8,296 bases of DNA from an uncultured Bacteroides sp. (GTDB lineage: Bacteria; Bacteroidota; Bacteroidia; Bacteroidales; Bacteroidaceae), in the NCBI GenBank assembly GCA_959606905.1, contig CAUHML010000144.1:1-8296 (forward strand), read 5' to 3'. Shown in pieces: positions 1 through 7,959 of this stretch. Numbering within the stretch: position 1 is the first letter of the stretch; every line of letters begins with the position of its first letter. The position numbers and the translations under genes were made by a program. The notes under the pieces are model-generated. The model made no database searches. It was not told the DNA's origin and saw only the letters and a program-made list of their open reading frames with translations.

Positions 1-2093
1 GAAGCATTCCATTGGATATGTAAAGGTTCACAAGCCTTTTTTGCTCCCCAATAAGCACCTGTAGGATCGTAATAATAGTCATAAGTCTGCCATACAAACG
101 AGGGATAAGCCGGATGGCTCATCCAGATCAGAAGTCCGGCTGCATCATTCCACATCTTATCGTTCCAAGCCTCATACATACCTTTCATCACTTCAAGATT
201 CAGCATTTGCGCTTTCTCGCAGAATTCTTCCAGTCCGGATGATTCTCCGTACTGTGTGTTTACTGAATTCTTATAATTAACCGGGTTGGCATTAGACGCT
301 TCCTTACCGAAGAAATGTTTGTTCCATACATTGTCATCATCATTCTTCAACTGCTCATCAGTAGGTAGAGGCCACCAGTCTTTTTGCGGGATAAACTCTT
401 TGATGCTTTCAAATGTGGGGAAAGTGGCCGTTCCTATTTCTGTACGCATACCGTAACCGTGATCAATACCGTATGGATAAGCCGGTGTATTAAATGCCAG
501 ATTACTGCCTGAAGTTTCAAAATGGTGTCTTGGAGGTTGATTTCCCCACCAACCACTTCCGGACAATCCATCCTGATTGGAGCAAGACTTATACATACGG
601 TCATTATTGTCCTCCTTCGCAATCATTTCACGCAGGTAATTATCCAAATCAGGTGCCGGATACGTTTCATTTGCTCCACACCAAATAGCAATAGAAGGAT
701 GGTTTCTAAGACGTCTGACTTTATCAAGGGCATTCGCTTTAAATGCTTCCGGTTGCGCCACGTCATTGTATGCTACATATAACCAAAAATCATTCCATAC
801 CATAATCCCATATTTATCACAATAATCATAAAACTCATCATCAGTAACACACCCTGTCCATAGACGGATCATATTGTAATTCATTTCCTTATGAAGTCTG
901 ATTTTCGTTTCATACTCTTTACCCTGACATCGAAGCAGATATTCGCTCATTCCCCAGTTTCCACCTTTCAGATAGATCTTCTGTCCGTTGATAAAGAATG
1001 TAAGAACAGGATATCCCACTACATTATCGACCATTTTATACTCATACTTCTTGATACCGAATGTCATTTCTTTTACATCCGACACTTTTCCATCTACAGA
1101 ACAAGTCAGCTTACAAGTATAAAGATTGGGATCACCATAACCATTCGGCCACCAAAGTTTCGGATGGTCAACGACCAATTGCGCTATGTCATCTTTGTTA
1201 ATAGATAGTCTGGCTGTTGTTCCTCCTTCTACCCGAATGTCTTTAGAGAAAGAAATATTCCCCGGCTGAATCACTCCGGATACAACGACTTCTTTAGGGG
1301 AAGAAGAAGCATTTCTAATATCTGTTGAGACAGAAAGCTCTGCTTTCTGCAAGGTCGGTAACTCTGAACGTACCCAAGGATCTTCCATCACTACATCTCC
1401 TGTTACCACAAGATAAGCATTGCCTGTGATACCAGCCAGACGTCCCGGAACGTATGGCATCCAGTCCCAACCGGCACCAGCCAGATAACTGGGGCTACAC
1501 GCAACTCCATACGGGTCTTTAGCCTTACGCGTCTTTTTCTGATCGGCATCGGTAATCAGAACAGCTATCACATTCTTACCGGATTTCTTTATCAAATTAG
1601 TTACATCAAACTTCGAACGTAACATGTGACCGCTTACATCTTTAGTAGATGCTTTTGTTCCTGATATCTTCTCACCATTAAAATAGAAATCGGCAAAGCG
1701 GTTCGTATTGTCGAAATGAAGCCATACCCGCTTCCCCTCCGAATAAGAAGACGGGAGTTCGAATTCCGTACGATACCAGAAAGGACGGTTATAAAACGTT
1801 TCGTCTACTTTATAAATATTATCGGCATAATTAGGATCTGGAACGATTCCTGCTTCAACATAAGCAGTAAAAACAGTTCCGGGAACCACACCTTTAACGT
1901 AATCGGACATTTTAAATTCCGGAGTAGAAATCTGCTCTCCGGTTATGTTCTCTAAATCTGCCTGGGGTTTCACTTCCCAGATAATCCGAGGATTAGAGCT
2001 GTTCAAAGACATCCATGTACTCTGCTCTGCACACCCTGTCTGGATTAGAGCACATATAACCGATATAATGATAAGCCCAAGTTTATTCATCAT
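1..2093 (-). CDS. GH2 family glycosidase lipoprotein (beta-mannosidase / exo-beta-glucosaminidase-like), C-terminus outside window
   Basis: Open reading frame translated by hand from the ATG at 2093; 697 codons are visible and the frame runs off the left edge with no stop. A second ATG follows directly at 2090. The N-terminus is a lipoprotein signal with lipobox QTGC (Cys21). Visible domains are a sugar-binding-like beta-sandwich (about 60-230, with VPGTVFTAYV and FWYRTEFELP), an Ig-like domain (about 250-345) and a TIM barrel (about 355-670). The acid/base candidate is Glu476 in WCGANETYP and the nucleophile candidate is Glu552 in MRTEIGTATFP. PGTV...PDP and KGGNWGMSEYLLR resemble the exo-beta-D-glucosaminidase and endo-beta-mannosidase branch of GH2. 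Family members usually run to about 850-950 residues, so the terminal beta-sandwich domains are missing only because of the window edge. It is the third glycosidase of the operon, 48 bp after GH92. Next to alpha-mannosidases, a beta-mannosidase acting on an N-glycan core is my inference; beta-glucosaminidase or beta-galactosidase remain possible. Confidence 0.9.
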   Translation of the reverse strand, partial: MMNKLGLIIISVICALIQTGCAEQSTWMSLNSSNPRIIWEVKPQADLENITGEQISTPEFKMSDYVKGVVPGTVFTAYVEAGIVPDPNYADNIYKVDETFYNRPFWYRTEFELPSSYSEGKRVWLHFDNTNRFADFYFNGEKISGTKASTKDVSGHMLRSKFDVTNLIKKSGKNVIAVLITDADQKKTRKAKDPYGVACSPSYLAGAGWDWMPYVPGRLAGITGNAYLVVTGDVVMEDPWVRSELPTLQKAELSVSTDIRNASSSPKEVVVSGVIQPGNISFSKDIRVEGGTTARLSINKDDIAQLVVDHPKLWWPNGYGDPNLYTCKLTCSVDGKVSDVKEMTFGIKKYEYKMVDNVVGYPVLTFFINGQKIYLKGGNWGMSEYLLRCQGKEYETKIRLHKEMNYNMIRLWTGCVTDDEFYDYCDKYGIMVWNDFWLYVAYNDVAQPEAFKANALDKVRRLRNHPSIAIWCGANETYPAPDLDNYLREMIAKEDNNDRMYKSCSNQDGLSGSGWWGNQPPRHHFETSGSNLAFNTPAYPYGIDHGYGMRTEIGTATFPTFESIKEFIPQKDWWPLPTDEQLKNDDDNVWNKHFFGKEASNANPVNYKNSVNTQYGESSGLEEFCEKAQMLNLEVMKGMYEAWNDKMWNDAAGLLIWMSHPAYPSFVWQTYDYYYDPTGAYWGAKKACEPLHIQWNA

Positions 2094-2141
2094 ACTATCA
2101 AGATTTTAAAGTAACAATTTGTTTTAGAGTATGTTATTCAA

Positions 2142-4481
2142 TCAAAGTCCCCACTCAACATTAGGTTTATCACCCATAAACAGCTCCAATGTACCTCCGG
2201 CTGCAATGTCCGCAAAATCAAGATAACATTTATTGTATTCCTGACCGTTCAACAAGGCCTTTTGTATATAGACGTTATTTATGCTGTTATTATGAGCTAT
2301 CACCGTGAATTTCTTACCAGTATAATAGCTGGGATCAAGATTGAACTCTACTTTATCAAAAACCGGACTTGTAATCTCCATACGTGTATTTCCCGGACAG
2401 GAAGGATGAATACCGGAAGCAGCCAACACATACCACGCTGACATCTGACCTACATCTTCATTGCCAACAATTCCTTCAACTTTGTTTGCATAAGCCTTTT
2501 CACATGTATAGCGTGTCCATTTTTGAGTATACCAGGGAACTTCAAGCTGATTGAACAAAAAAGGAACGAAGTGCACAGGTTCATTCGCATGGTTATAATA
2601 TTCATTCCACAGCATATTAGAAGGAGTTTTATTAAAGAAATCTGTTAAATCCGCAATAACTTTCTCCTTGCCACCCATCAAGTTCACCATTCCCGGAACA
2701 TCGTGAGGTACAAACCAACCTTGCTGATAAGAGTTTGCTTCTATACACCCATACCATTCTTTAAGACGTGCATTCTCCGGCCATTCTACCCATGTTCCAT
2801 CTGCTTTACGGGGACGGAACCACCCCTTTTCTTTATCAAAAATAGAATGATATGCCTGTCCCTTTTCATAGAAACATTTGGCATCGTCTTCTTTCCCCAT
2901 AGCTTTCGCTAATTGAGATATACACCAATCAGTATAAGCATACTCCAAAGTGGTTGAAATACTCAATGGTTCCGGAGCATACCCCAATGAATCATTACCA
3001 AAACGACGGGATGTGTTAACGGCATAACGATATGCTTTCTCTGCATCATACGTACGAATCCCTTTGATATAAGCATCCGCCAAAACAGACAAAGCAGGAT
3101 TTCCCAACATACAGCCGGAATAGGAATTCAGCAATTCCCAACGTTCATAGTATTCGCGCCCACTCTGATCTGCCATAGTAATCAATGAGTTCAGTTCATC
3201 ACTTACTAAACGCGGATTAATTATAGTCTGCAAAGGAAACTGACTACGAAATACATCCCATCCACTGAATATAGTACGTTTTGTAAAAGTGCTGTCAGCC
3301 GTATGTATTTTATAATCACCGCCTACATAACGTCCGTCTACATCTGTATAGATACGAGGATCAATCATCGTATGATACATGGCAGTATAGAATATCGTTT
3401 TTTCATCATCCGTACCACCGGATATCCGGACACGATTAAGTTCTTTATTCCACAATTCAGTAGCTTCCTGCTTTACTTGTCCAAAATTTTTAGAGGCTAT
3501 TTCTTGTTCAAAGTTATTTGCAGCACCCTCCATATCAACAAAAGAGATACCAACTTTCATCTCTACAGTCTCTCCCTCCTTCGTTGGAAATTCAGTAAAA
3601 AAACCCAAGTGTTTACCCGTCAGTTCTTTCTTGTCTTTTATAACCGGAGCTTGTGATACACGAGTCAAATAAGGAATACTCACTACTTCATCACGTTTCC
3701 GAACCCAATGTTCGGGAATATCTGCACTCCAAAAGCCATAATTAGTCAAAGGTTTACTAAATTGTGCATAATAATAAACGGTATAATCGGCTTTTCCTTC
3801 ACCATTACCCCATCCACCACCATCAGGTGTACACTTCATCCATCCTTGAATAGTATAATCATCTACAACTTTAATATACTGCGAAGTAGATGTTCCCCCT
3901 ACTCTACGAGCTAAATCAATCTGAATACGCGATTGGTCACTAGAAGGATAAGTAAAATGTAAAATTCCACAGTGCGGTGTCGCACTACTTTCTACTTTGA
4001 TATGATAATCAGTCAATTCTACCGAATAATATCCGGCCTTAGCCGTTTCAGTGGCTTTGTTATAAGCCGAACGATATCCTTTTATACTATCATTATTCTC
4101 TTTACCTGCCACTTTATATAATTCACCAGTTGTAGGCATCACAAGAAAATTGCCCAAATCACCAAACCATCCCACACCACTCATCTGGGTAAAGGCAAAT
4201 CCTTCGATTGTCTTATGTTCATCACTGTATCCGGAACCGTTATCACCTCCCGTTATTGTATTAGGACTAACTTGTACCATACCATACGGAGTCGTAGCTC
4301 CGGGAAAAGTTTTACCTAATCCGTGATAAACACCGGCAGCCCCTACACTAGTACTGGCACCAATAAACGGGTTTACATAATCGGTCGGAACCAAATCTTC
4401 CGATACGGTATTGGTTGATGAGCAACCCGTCATCCAACACAAAAAGCAAACAATTAAAAGATTAGCAGTCGCTTTATACAT
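2142..4481 (-). CDS. GH92 alpha-mannosidase, lipoprotein
   Basis: A 779-residue protein of normal length for GH92, the calcium-dependent, inverting exo-alpha-mannosidases abundant in Bacteroides. The signal peptide ends in lipobox MTGC (Cys20), so it is probably anchored to a membrane facing the periplasm or the cell surface; the residues after Cys (SSTNTV) lack the acidic cluster typical of surface export in this phylum. The N-terminal beta-sandwich (about 33-330) begins DYVNPFIGAS and contains FPGATTPYGMVQVSPN. The (alpha/alpha)6 catalytic domain (about 340-779) contains FSGWDVFRSQFPL, SGCMLGNPALSVLADAYIKG, WFVPHDVPGM and GNEDVGQMSAWYV. By motif comparison Glu581 (in CIEANSYQ) is the general acid and Asp676 (in GNEDVGQ) the catalytic base. 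The first acidic position of a D-x-D pair seen in some members is Asn674 here, a variant I believe is common. The +1-subsite motif reads HANEP (631-635). The gene starts 18 bp after GH38 without an obvious Shine-Dalgarno sequence, which is usual in this phylum. Linkage specificity cannot be fixed. Confidence 0.96.
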   Translation of the reverse strand: MYKATANLLIVCFLCWMTGCSSTNTVSEDLVPTDYVNPFIGASTSVGAAGVYHGLGKTFPGATTPYGMVQVSPNTITGGDNGSGYSDEHKTIEGFAFTQMSGVGWFGDLGNFLVMPTTGELYKVAGKENNDSIKGYRSAYNKATETAKAGYYSVELTDYHIKVESSATPHCGILHFTYPSSDQSRIQIDLARRVGGTSTSQYIKVVDDYTIQGWMKCTPDGGGWGNGEGKADYTVYYYAQFSKPLTNYGFWSADIPEHWVRKRDEVVSIPYLTRVSQAPVIKDKKELTGKHLGFFTEFPTKEGETVEMKVGISFVDMEGAANNFEQEIASKNFGQVKQEATELWNKELNRVRISGGTDDEKTIFYTAMYHTMIDPRIYTDVDGRYVGGDYKIHTADSTFTKRTIFSGWDVFRSQFPLQTIINPRLVSDELNSLITMADQSGREYYERWELLNSYSGCMLGNPALSVLADAYIKGIRTYDAEKAYRYAVNTSRRFGNDSLGYAPEPLSISTTLEYAYTDWCISQLAKAMGKEDDAKCFYEKGQAYHSIFDKEKGWFRPRKADGTWVEWPENARLKEWYGCIEANSYQQGWFVPHDVPGMVNLMGGKEKVIADLTDFFNKTPSNMLWNEYYNHANEPVHFVPFLFNQLEVPWYTQKWTRYTCEKAYANKVEGIVGNEDVGQMSAWYVLAASGIHPSCPGNTRMEITSPVFDKVEFNLDPSYYTGKKFTVIAHNNSINNVYIQKALLNGQEYNKCYLDFADIAAGGTLELFMGDKPNVEWGL

Positions 4482-4499
4482 AACAATAATCTAATTATT

Positions 4500-7064
4500 T
4501 TAAGTCAAACTAAGAACGAAAGTCTTAATACCAAACCGCGGCATTGAAATCATCATTTCCGATTTACCTGCACGTGTTTTTATCTTCTTTCTTTCGATAC
4601 ATTGTCCATTCAAATCAACTTCCTCCACTCCGGATAATGGCATGTCAATGGTAACCTTTTGTAATTTTTCGTCCCCTTCAGAATTGAACAGGCGCAATAG
4701 TACCTTTCCATCTTTCATTTGAAGAGCACTCACTTGATAACCAGTATTCTGTAAATCAATAAATGATTTCGATTCCGGTTTTGCCACTGGATAGCAAGAA
4801 TGCAGCAATGGTTCATTCCAACAATCGCTATCATCTGCGATTGATGCTTTGTCCCATTTGCCACGATGAGGTATAATTGCATACTTCATCCTCAAAGGGT
4901 GTGTTATTTTATAATCAGGTCCCCAAAGTCCTCCACCCGAATATTGAGCAGTCAGTCCTAATGGATAGTCCTCTCCATAAGAATAAGAAGTAGTATGATC
5001 TGATAATAAAGCCAGAGCATAGTCGCCTTCCTGTTCAGCCAAGTCAACCCAATGAAGTATAATATTATGTTTAATTTGATCCCAAGAACCAAAGAAAGTA
5101 TCAGTCAGTTTGCTTTCGCATACGTCAAACGGTGCATTTTTGTAAACGCGGGGAGCATGTAAATCAGTCGGGAATAATACACTTAGTTTAAACCGATCGT
5201 CACAATAAGCCCGACGATTATCACGCCAACGTTCCTCTTTATATTCACCAATACCTACATTCTTTTTCCAGTCAACCGTCAAATCAAAATCGATCCGTCT
5301 CGTTCCTTTAGTGAGAGTGATTACTTGTGTAAACGGATGGGAAGCAATCTCACCCTCTATCTTAATTTTTTGCTCATATACATTATCCCTTACTACTGTC
5401 AGCTTGGCCGGAGTATCTATAGAAGAACGAAATTTACCTTCTTCATAAAAAAAGCCTCGTAGCTCCCCTAAGGCATATTTCTCCGTTTTACCTGCAAAAT
5501 CCTTATTCCCTTCTTTTTTAGCTATCAGGCTTTTTATGGTTCCTCCCTTTGATAAGTCAAAAACAATTTTATACATATCATTTTCAACCACGTATTCCTG
5601 TTTATTCACCTTATTACCTTCCAAAACGAATCTACTCTCCGAAGCCTCTTTCTTACCGGCTTCTTTCTTTTTTATACAATACGTGGAATAACCAAAGGGA
5701 GGAATCTCTGCCTCAAAAAATAATCTTATCTCTTTACCTCCATTTTCTACCAAACAACCTATATCTTTACCTTTCCAGTCATAAACACTTAAATCCGCAT
5801 TTTCAAATTCCGTAGGCAGAAGAACACTTACGATTTCCTTTCTTCTCATTCCTAATGTATTAAAAACACGTATATATTGCTGTTGAGCATTATTTTGCGG
5901 AATAAACTTTTCATTAAAGCTCCGCATAGATGCCTCAATAATTCCATCTGCAAGATGATTGGTACTGTCTGTCCATCGCTTAATCTGATCAGCCCATGTT
6001 CCTTTCCTATTCAGTCCATTATAAGGCACAATCCATGAATCATGATGTTGTGCCAACATCAGTGTACGCCAAGCCTCATCCATATCTGCCTGTCGACAAA
6101 TATATTTATTTTCCAGATAAGCCATTACAGACATTTTCTCTGCCATGACAATTCTATTTTCTGAAACGCGTACTTCTTGCGCTATTTTTTGCAAAACCTG
6201 ACTTCCCCACATAAGATTCACATGTATATCTTCCTGTGAAAAAGACCAATTATCATCCGTTTTTCCGATGGAGACATTTTCAATATAATCTCTCCATGTC
6301 ATATATATAGAGTTATTTTTTGTGTTCTTTCCACTTCCCAGCCATGGGCCGTTTTTCCATCCCGCATCCTGAAAACACATACCAACAGGATGCTTGATAC
6401 CTGCGTTACGGCAATCTTTTAAATAAGCATCCGAATTTCCCCAAGCAGTTGTCTGCCAAGTTGATCCCGGCTCCAGTTTTTCACAAGCATATCTGGGAAC
6501 AGTCAATATTGCAGTCCCGTCCGGTCCCACCCAATTAACCAATTCTCCGCCATAAGCAGCAGTATACCCTCCCCAACAGGTGTTGGGACATTTTAATACA
6601 GCATATTTAAAGCCGAATTGTTTAAGGATTTGTGGCAAGCAACTTGTGAAGCAAGGTTCTTCTACCGAATAGGTTACAAAATCGACCCCCGGAAAATGTG
6701 TGTTTATTTTAGCAATACCATATTGAAACTGTCTTATTATACTCTCTCCCGAGATATTATAGCAATAAGGCTGTGCATAAGTAGGATTCGTAAACTCTAC
6801 CTGATTACTAGTAGCCATCTCTTTAAAACGCAAATAAGCCTCCGGAGTCTGTACTCTGACTGTATCCCATGTTTCAGGCTCTATCTCCATACAAATCCGC
6901 CAGTCCGGATGCATAGCCAGCTGATCCACAATAAATTGAGTTTTCCACTTTACCGGATAATGTCCATATATCCCGCCATGATACCCATCAACAAAATAAG
7001 CTTGTTGAGAATAAACATTTGCATAAAAGAAAACAGTCAGTAATATGATATAAATTTTACTCAT
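4500..7064 (-). CDS. Divergent GH38 alpha-mannosidase-like protein, secreted
   Basis: An 854-residue protein with a type I signal peptide (about 1-19, cut near VYS/QQ) and no lipobox, so probably periplasmic. The fold assignment to GH38, the retaining zinc-dependent alpha-mannosidases, rests on the N-terminal barrel (about 22-290), the middle three-helix region (about 300-380, with AEKMSVMAYL and AWRTLMLAQHHDSW) and C-terminal beta-sandwiches (about 395-854, with HPLRMKYAIIPHRGKWDKA). GH38 enzymes normally bind zinc through a His-x-Asp motif near the N-terminus, the nucleophile Asp of an Asp-Pro motif, and a late His-Asp. Here the late motif is intact (His341-Asp342), but the first is VDGYHGG (Asp26, His29) and the second is SVEEPC, with Glu136 where the nucleophile Asp is expected. 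It may therefore use a modified site or another substrate. It starts 12 bp after the preceding small gene, with AGGA four bases before its ATG, and heads the glycosidase part of the operon. Alpha-mannosidase activity is inferred, not certain. Confidence 0.88.
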   Translation of the reverse strand: MSKIYIILLTVFFYANVYSQQAYFVDGYHGGIYGHYPVKWKTQFIVDQLAMHPDWRICMEIEPETWDTVRVQTPEAYLRFKEMATSNQVEFTNPTYAQPYCYNISGESIIRQFQYGIAKINTHFPGVDFVTYSVEEPCFTSCLPQILKQFGFKYAVLKCPNTCWGGYTAAYGGELVNWVGPDGTAILTVPRYACEKLEPGSTWQTTAWGNSDAYLKDCRNAGIKHPVGMCFQDAGWKNGPWLGSGKNTKNNSIYMTWRDYIENVSIGKTDDNWSFSQEDIHVNLMWGSQVLQKIAQEVRVSENRIVMAEKMSVMAYLENKYICRQADMDEAWRTLMLAQHHDSWIVPYNGLNRKGTWADQIKRWTDSTNHLADGIIEASMRSFNEKFIPQNNAQQQYIRVFNTLGMRRKEIVSVLLPTEFENADLSVYDWKGKDIGCLVENGGKEIRLFFEAEIPPFGYSTYCIKKKEAGKKEASESRFVLEGNKVNKQEYVVENDMYKIVFDLSKGGTIKSLIAKKEGNKDFAGKTEKYALGELRGFFYEEGKFRSSIDTPAKLTVVRDNVYEQKIKIEGEIASHPFTQVITLTKGTRRIDFDLTVDWKKNVGIGEYKEERWRDNRRAYCDDRFKLSVLFPTDLHAPRVYKNAPFDVCESKLTDTFFGSWDQIKHNIILHWVDLAEQEGDYALALLSDHTTSYSYGEDYPLGLTAQYSGGGLWGPDYKITHPLRMKYAIIPHRGKWDKASIADDSDCWNEPLLHSCYPVAKPESKSFIDLQNTGYQVSALQMKDGKVLLRLFNSEGDEKLQKVTIDMPLSGVEEVDLNGQCIERKKIKTRAGKSEMMISMPRFGIKTFVLSLT

Positions 7065-7079
7065 AGTATCCTAAAGCTA
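7065..7079 (-). promoter_or_regulatory. Ribosome binding site of GH38 gene, overlapping the upstream stop codon
   Basis: On the minus strand the sequence reads TAGCTTTAGGATACT directly before the GH38 ATG at 7064. The TAG is the stop of the small upstream gene, and AGGA at 7069-7072 lies four bases before the start. This suggests that the two genes are on one transcript and possibly translationally coupled. Confidence 0.55.
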
Positions 7080-7307
7080 TTTATCTTTGTGTTGCTCCAT
7101 TCTACGCATAAATTCATATAATTTATGTTGGACAACTTCTTTATTATTTTCATATTCCGGAGATATCCAATCAACGAGTGCCAGCAAATTCTGATTTTCT
7201 ATAAATTCTTCCTTCAGCCTTTCGTTGTTTTCCACTTCTATGAGAAACTCTGTTTTTTCATCAGAAGTAAATTCATCCGCAAAATATTTATTCAGACAAT
7301 TCTCCAT
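7077..7307 (-). CDS. Mini anti-sigma-like protein (FecR N-terminus only, no membrane segment)
   Basis: A 76-residue acidic protein. I chose the ATG at 7307 because AAGGA (7316-7320) lies eight bases upstream; the frame could open two codons earlier at a GTG (7313), but that would leave only two bases to the ribosome binding site. It is predicted to be helical throughout: LNKYFADEFTSDEKTEFL followed by an acidic stretch with LKEEFIENQNLLALVDW. This resembles the cytoplasmic sigma-binding N-terminus of Bacteroides FecR-type anti-sigma factors, which have an opening of the type 'LLxKYLSGELSEEEK'. A full FecR protein has about 300 or more residues with a transmembrane helix and a periplasmic domain; both are absent. 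No frameshifted remainder is visible, because the GH38 gene begins 12 bp after its stop. It lies 77 bp downstream of the ECF sigma gene. A soluble sigma inhibitor or co-regulator is my inference; a fixed truncation product that has lost function is the alternative. Confidence 0.75.
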   Translation of the reverse strand: MENCLNKYFADEFTSDEKTEFLIEVENNERLKEEFIENQNLLALVDWISPEYENNKEVVQHKLYEFMRRMEQHKDK

Positions 7308-7315
7308 ATACACAG

Positions 7316-7320
7316 TCCTT
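7316..7320 (-). promoter_or_regulatory. Ribosome binding site deciding the start of the mini anti-sigma gene
   Basis: AAGGA on the minus strand, preceded by an A run and followed after eight bases by the ATG at 7307. The spacing suits this ATG and is too short for the upstream GTG at 7313. Confidence 0.6.
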
Positions 7321-7330
7321 TTTTATCAAA

Positions 7331-7356
7331 GAACGATTATCTCAATAAATACCCCT
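7331..7356 (-). promoter_or_regulatory. Candidate ECF-type promoter of the mannosidase operon
   Basis: On the minus strand, AGGGGTA (7356-7350) follows a T run and is followed 14 bases later by CGTTC (7335-7331). This resembles a G-rich -35 element and a CGTC-like -10 element, the general layout of ECF sigma promoters. A start about seven bases after the -10 would give a leader of roughly 17 bases carrying the AAGGA ribosome binding site. It lies between the sigma gene and the operon it would be expected to control. I cannot confirm the consensus for this sigma factor. Confidence 0.4.
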
Positions 7357-7384
7357 AAAAAATACCGATAAATTCATTAAAAAG

Positions 7385-7909
7385 TTATGCAGCCAATGTC
7401 ACATTGAGTTTTGCTCTCAACTTTTTTAGTGCTATTCCCATCTGACATTCCACTGTATTTACCGAAATGCCCAAACGTTCGGATATTTCCCTATACTTCA
7501 ATCCTTCCATGCGACTTAACAAAAATATGTCACGACATCTTTTAGGCAAACTATTGATAGCATCCCGTATCAGGTTCTCCATCTGATTTCTTTCTGATAT
7601 ATCATATACATCAAAACGATCCAAAGATTGCAATTTCAGATTCAACTCAATCTCAAAAGAAGCCTTCACATTCTCGACATACTTTTGCTCGAATACTTTA
7701 TGCTTTAAATAATCCAAACATTTGTTTCTTACAAGCCTGAAAAGATAAGCATTCATATTCTCAATATGATTCATTGACTCTCTCTTTTCCCATAAGTCTG
7801 TAAACACATCTTGTGTTATGTTCTCAGCCTCCTCTTCCGACATCACAAATTCTTTTGCAAACCGAACTAGTTTGGGATAATAAATAAGATACAATTCTGA
7901 AAAACTCAT
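7385..7909 (-). CDS. ECF RNA polymerase sigma factor (sigma-70 family, Bacteroides type)
   Basis: A 174-residue protein with the two-domain ECF layout. Region 2 (about 3-72) includes FSELYLIYYPKLVRFA, the core-binding ENITQDVFTDLWEKR and the -10-recognising AYLFRLVRNKCLDYLKHK. Region 4 (about 111-169) includes INSLPKRCRDIFLLSRMEGL and the helix-turn-helix YREISERLGISVNTVECQM, which should read the -35 element. There is no region 1 or 3, and length and motifs match the Bacteroidetes group often paired with FecR anti-sigma factors and carbohydrate-uptake loci. The start is the only well-placed Met; the leader AAAGAAACACACAACT gives a weak ribosome binding site. Downstream sits the mini anti-sigma gene and then the glycosidase operon, so this factor most likely directs transcription of the mannosidases. 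The usual membrane-bound FecR partner and SusC transducer are not in the window, so how the signal reaches it is unclear. Confidence 0.95.
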   Translation of the reverse strand: MSFSELYLIYYPKLVRFAKEFVMSEEEAENITQDVFTDLWEKRESMNHIENMNAYLFRLVRNKCLDYLKHKVFEQKYVENVKASFEIELNLKLQSLDRFDVYDISERNQMENLIRDAINSLPKRCRDIFLLSRMEGLKYREISERLGISVNTVECQMGIALKKLRAKLNVTLAA

Positions 7910-7959
7910 AGTTGTGTGTTTCTTTAGATTAGTATTCAGTTATCAAAAATCTTGTGATG

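Noticed and set aside
4485..4499. Perfect inverted repeat AATAAT-CTA-ATTATT between the GH38 and GH92 genes
   Set aside because: The six-base arms are all A/T with a three-base loop, too weak to fold stably and expected by chance in AT-rich spacers; there is no T tract and no sign that it ends transcription.
6618..7043. 141-codon plus-strand open frame opposite the GH38 start (and similar frames at 3303-3656 and 891-1208)
   Set aside because: These lie wholly antisense to well-supported glycosidase genes, show no recognisable domain, and have low-complexity, hydrophobic and aromatic-rich composition typical of shadow frames.
7308..7313. GTG start giving a 78-residue version of the mini anti-sigma protein
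   Set aside because: The AAGGA ribosome binding site would lie only two bases away; the ATG at 7307 has proper eight-base spacing.
7357..7384. T-rich stretch after the sigma stop codon considered as a terminator
   Set aside because: No stable hairpin precedes the T run; it more likely forms the upstream part of the candidate operon promoter.
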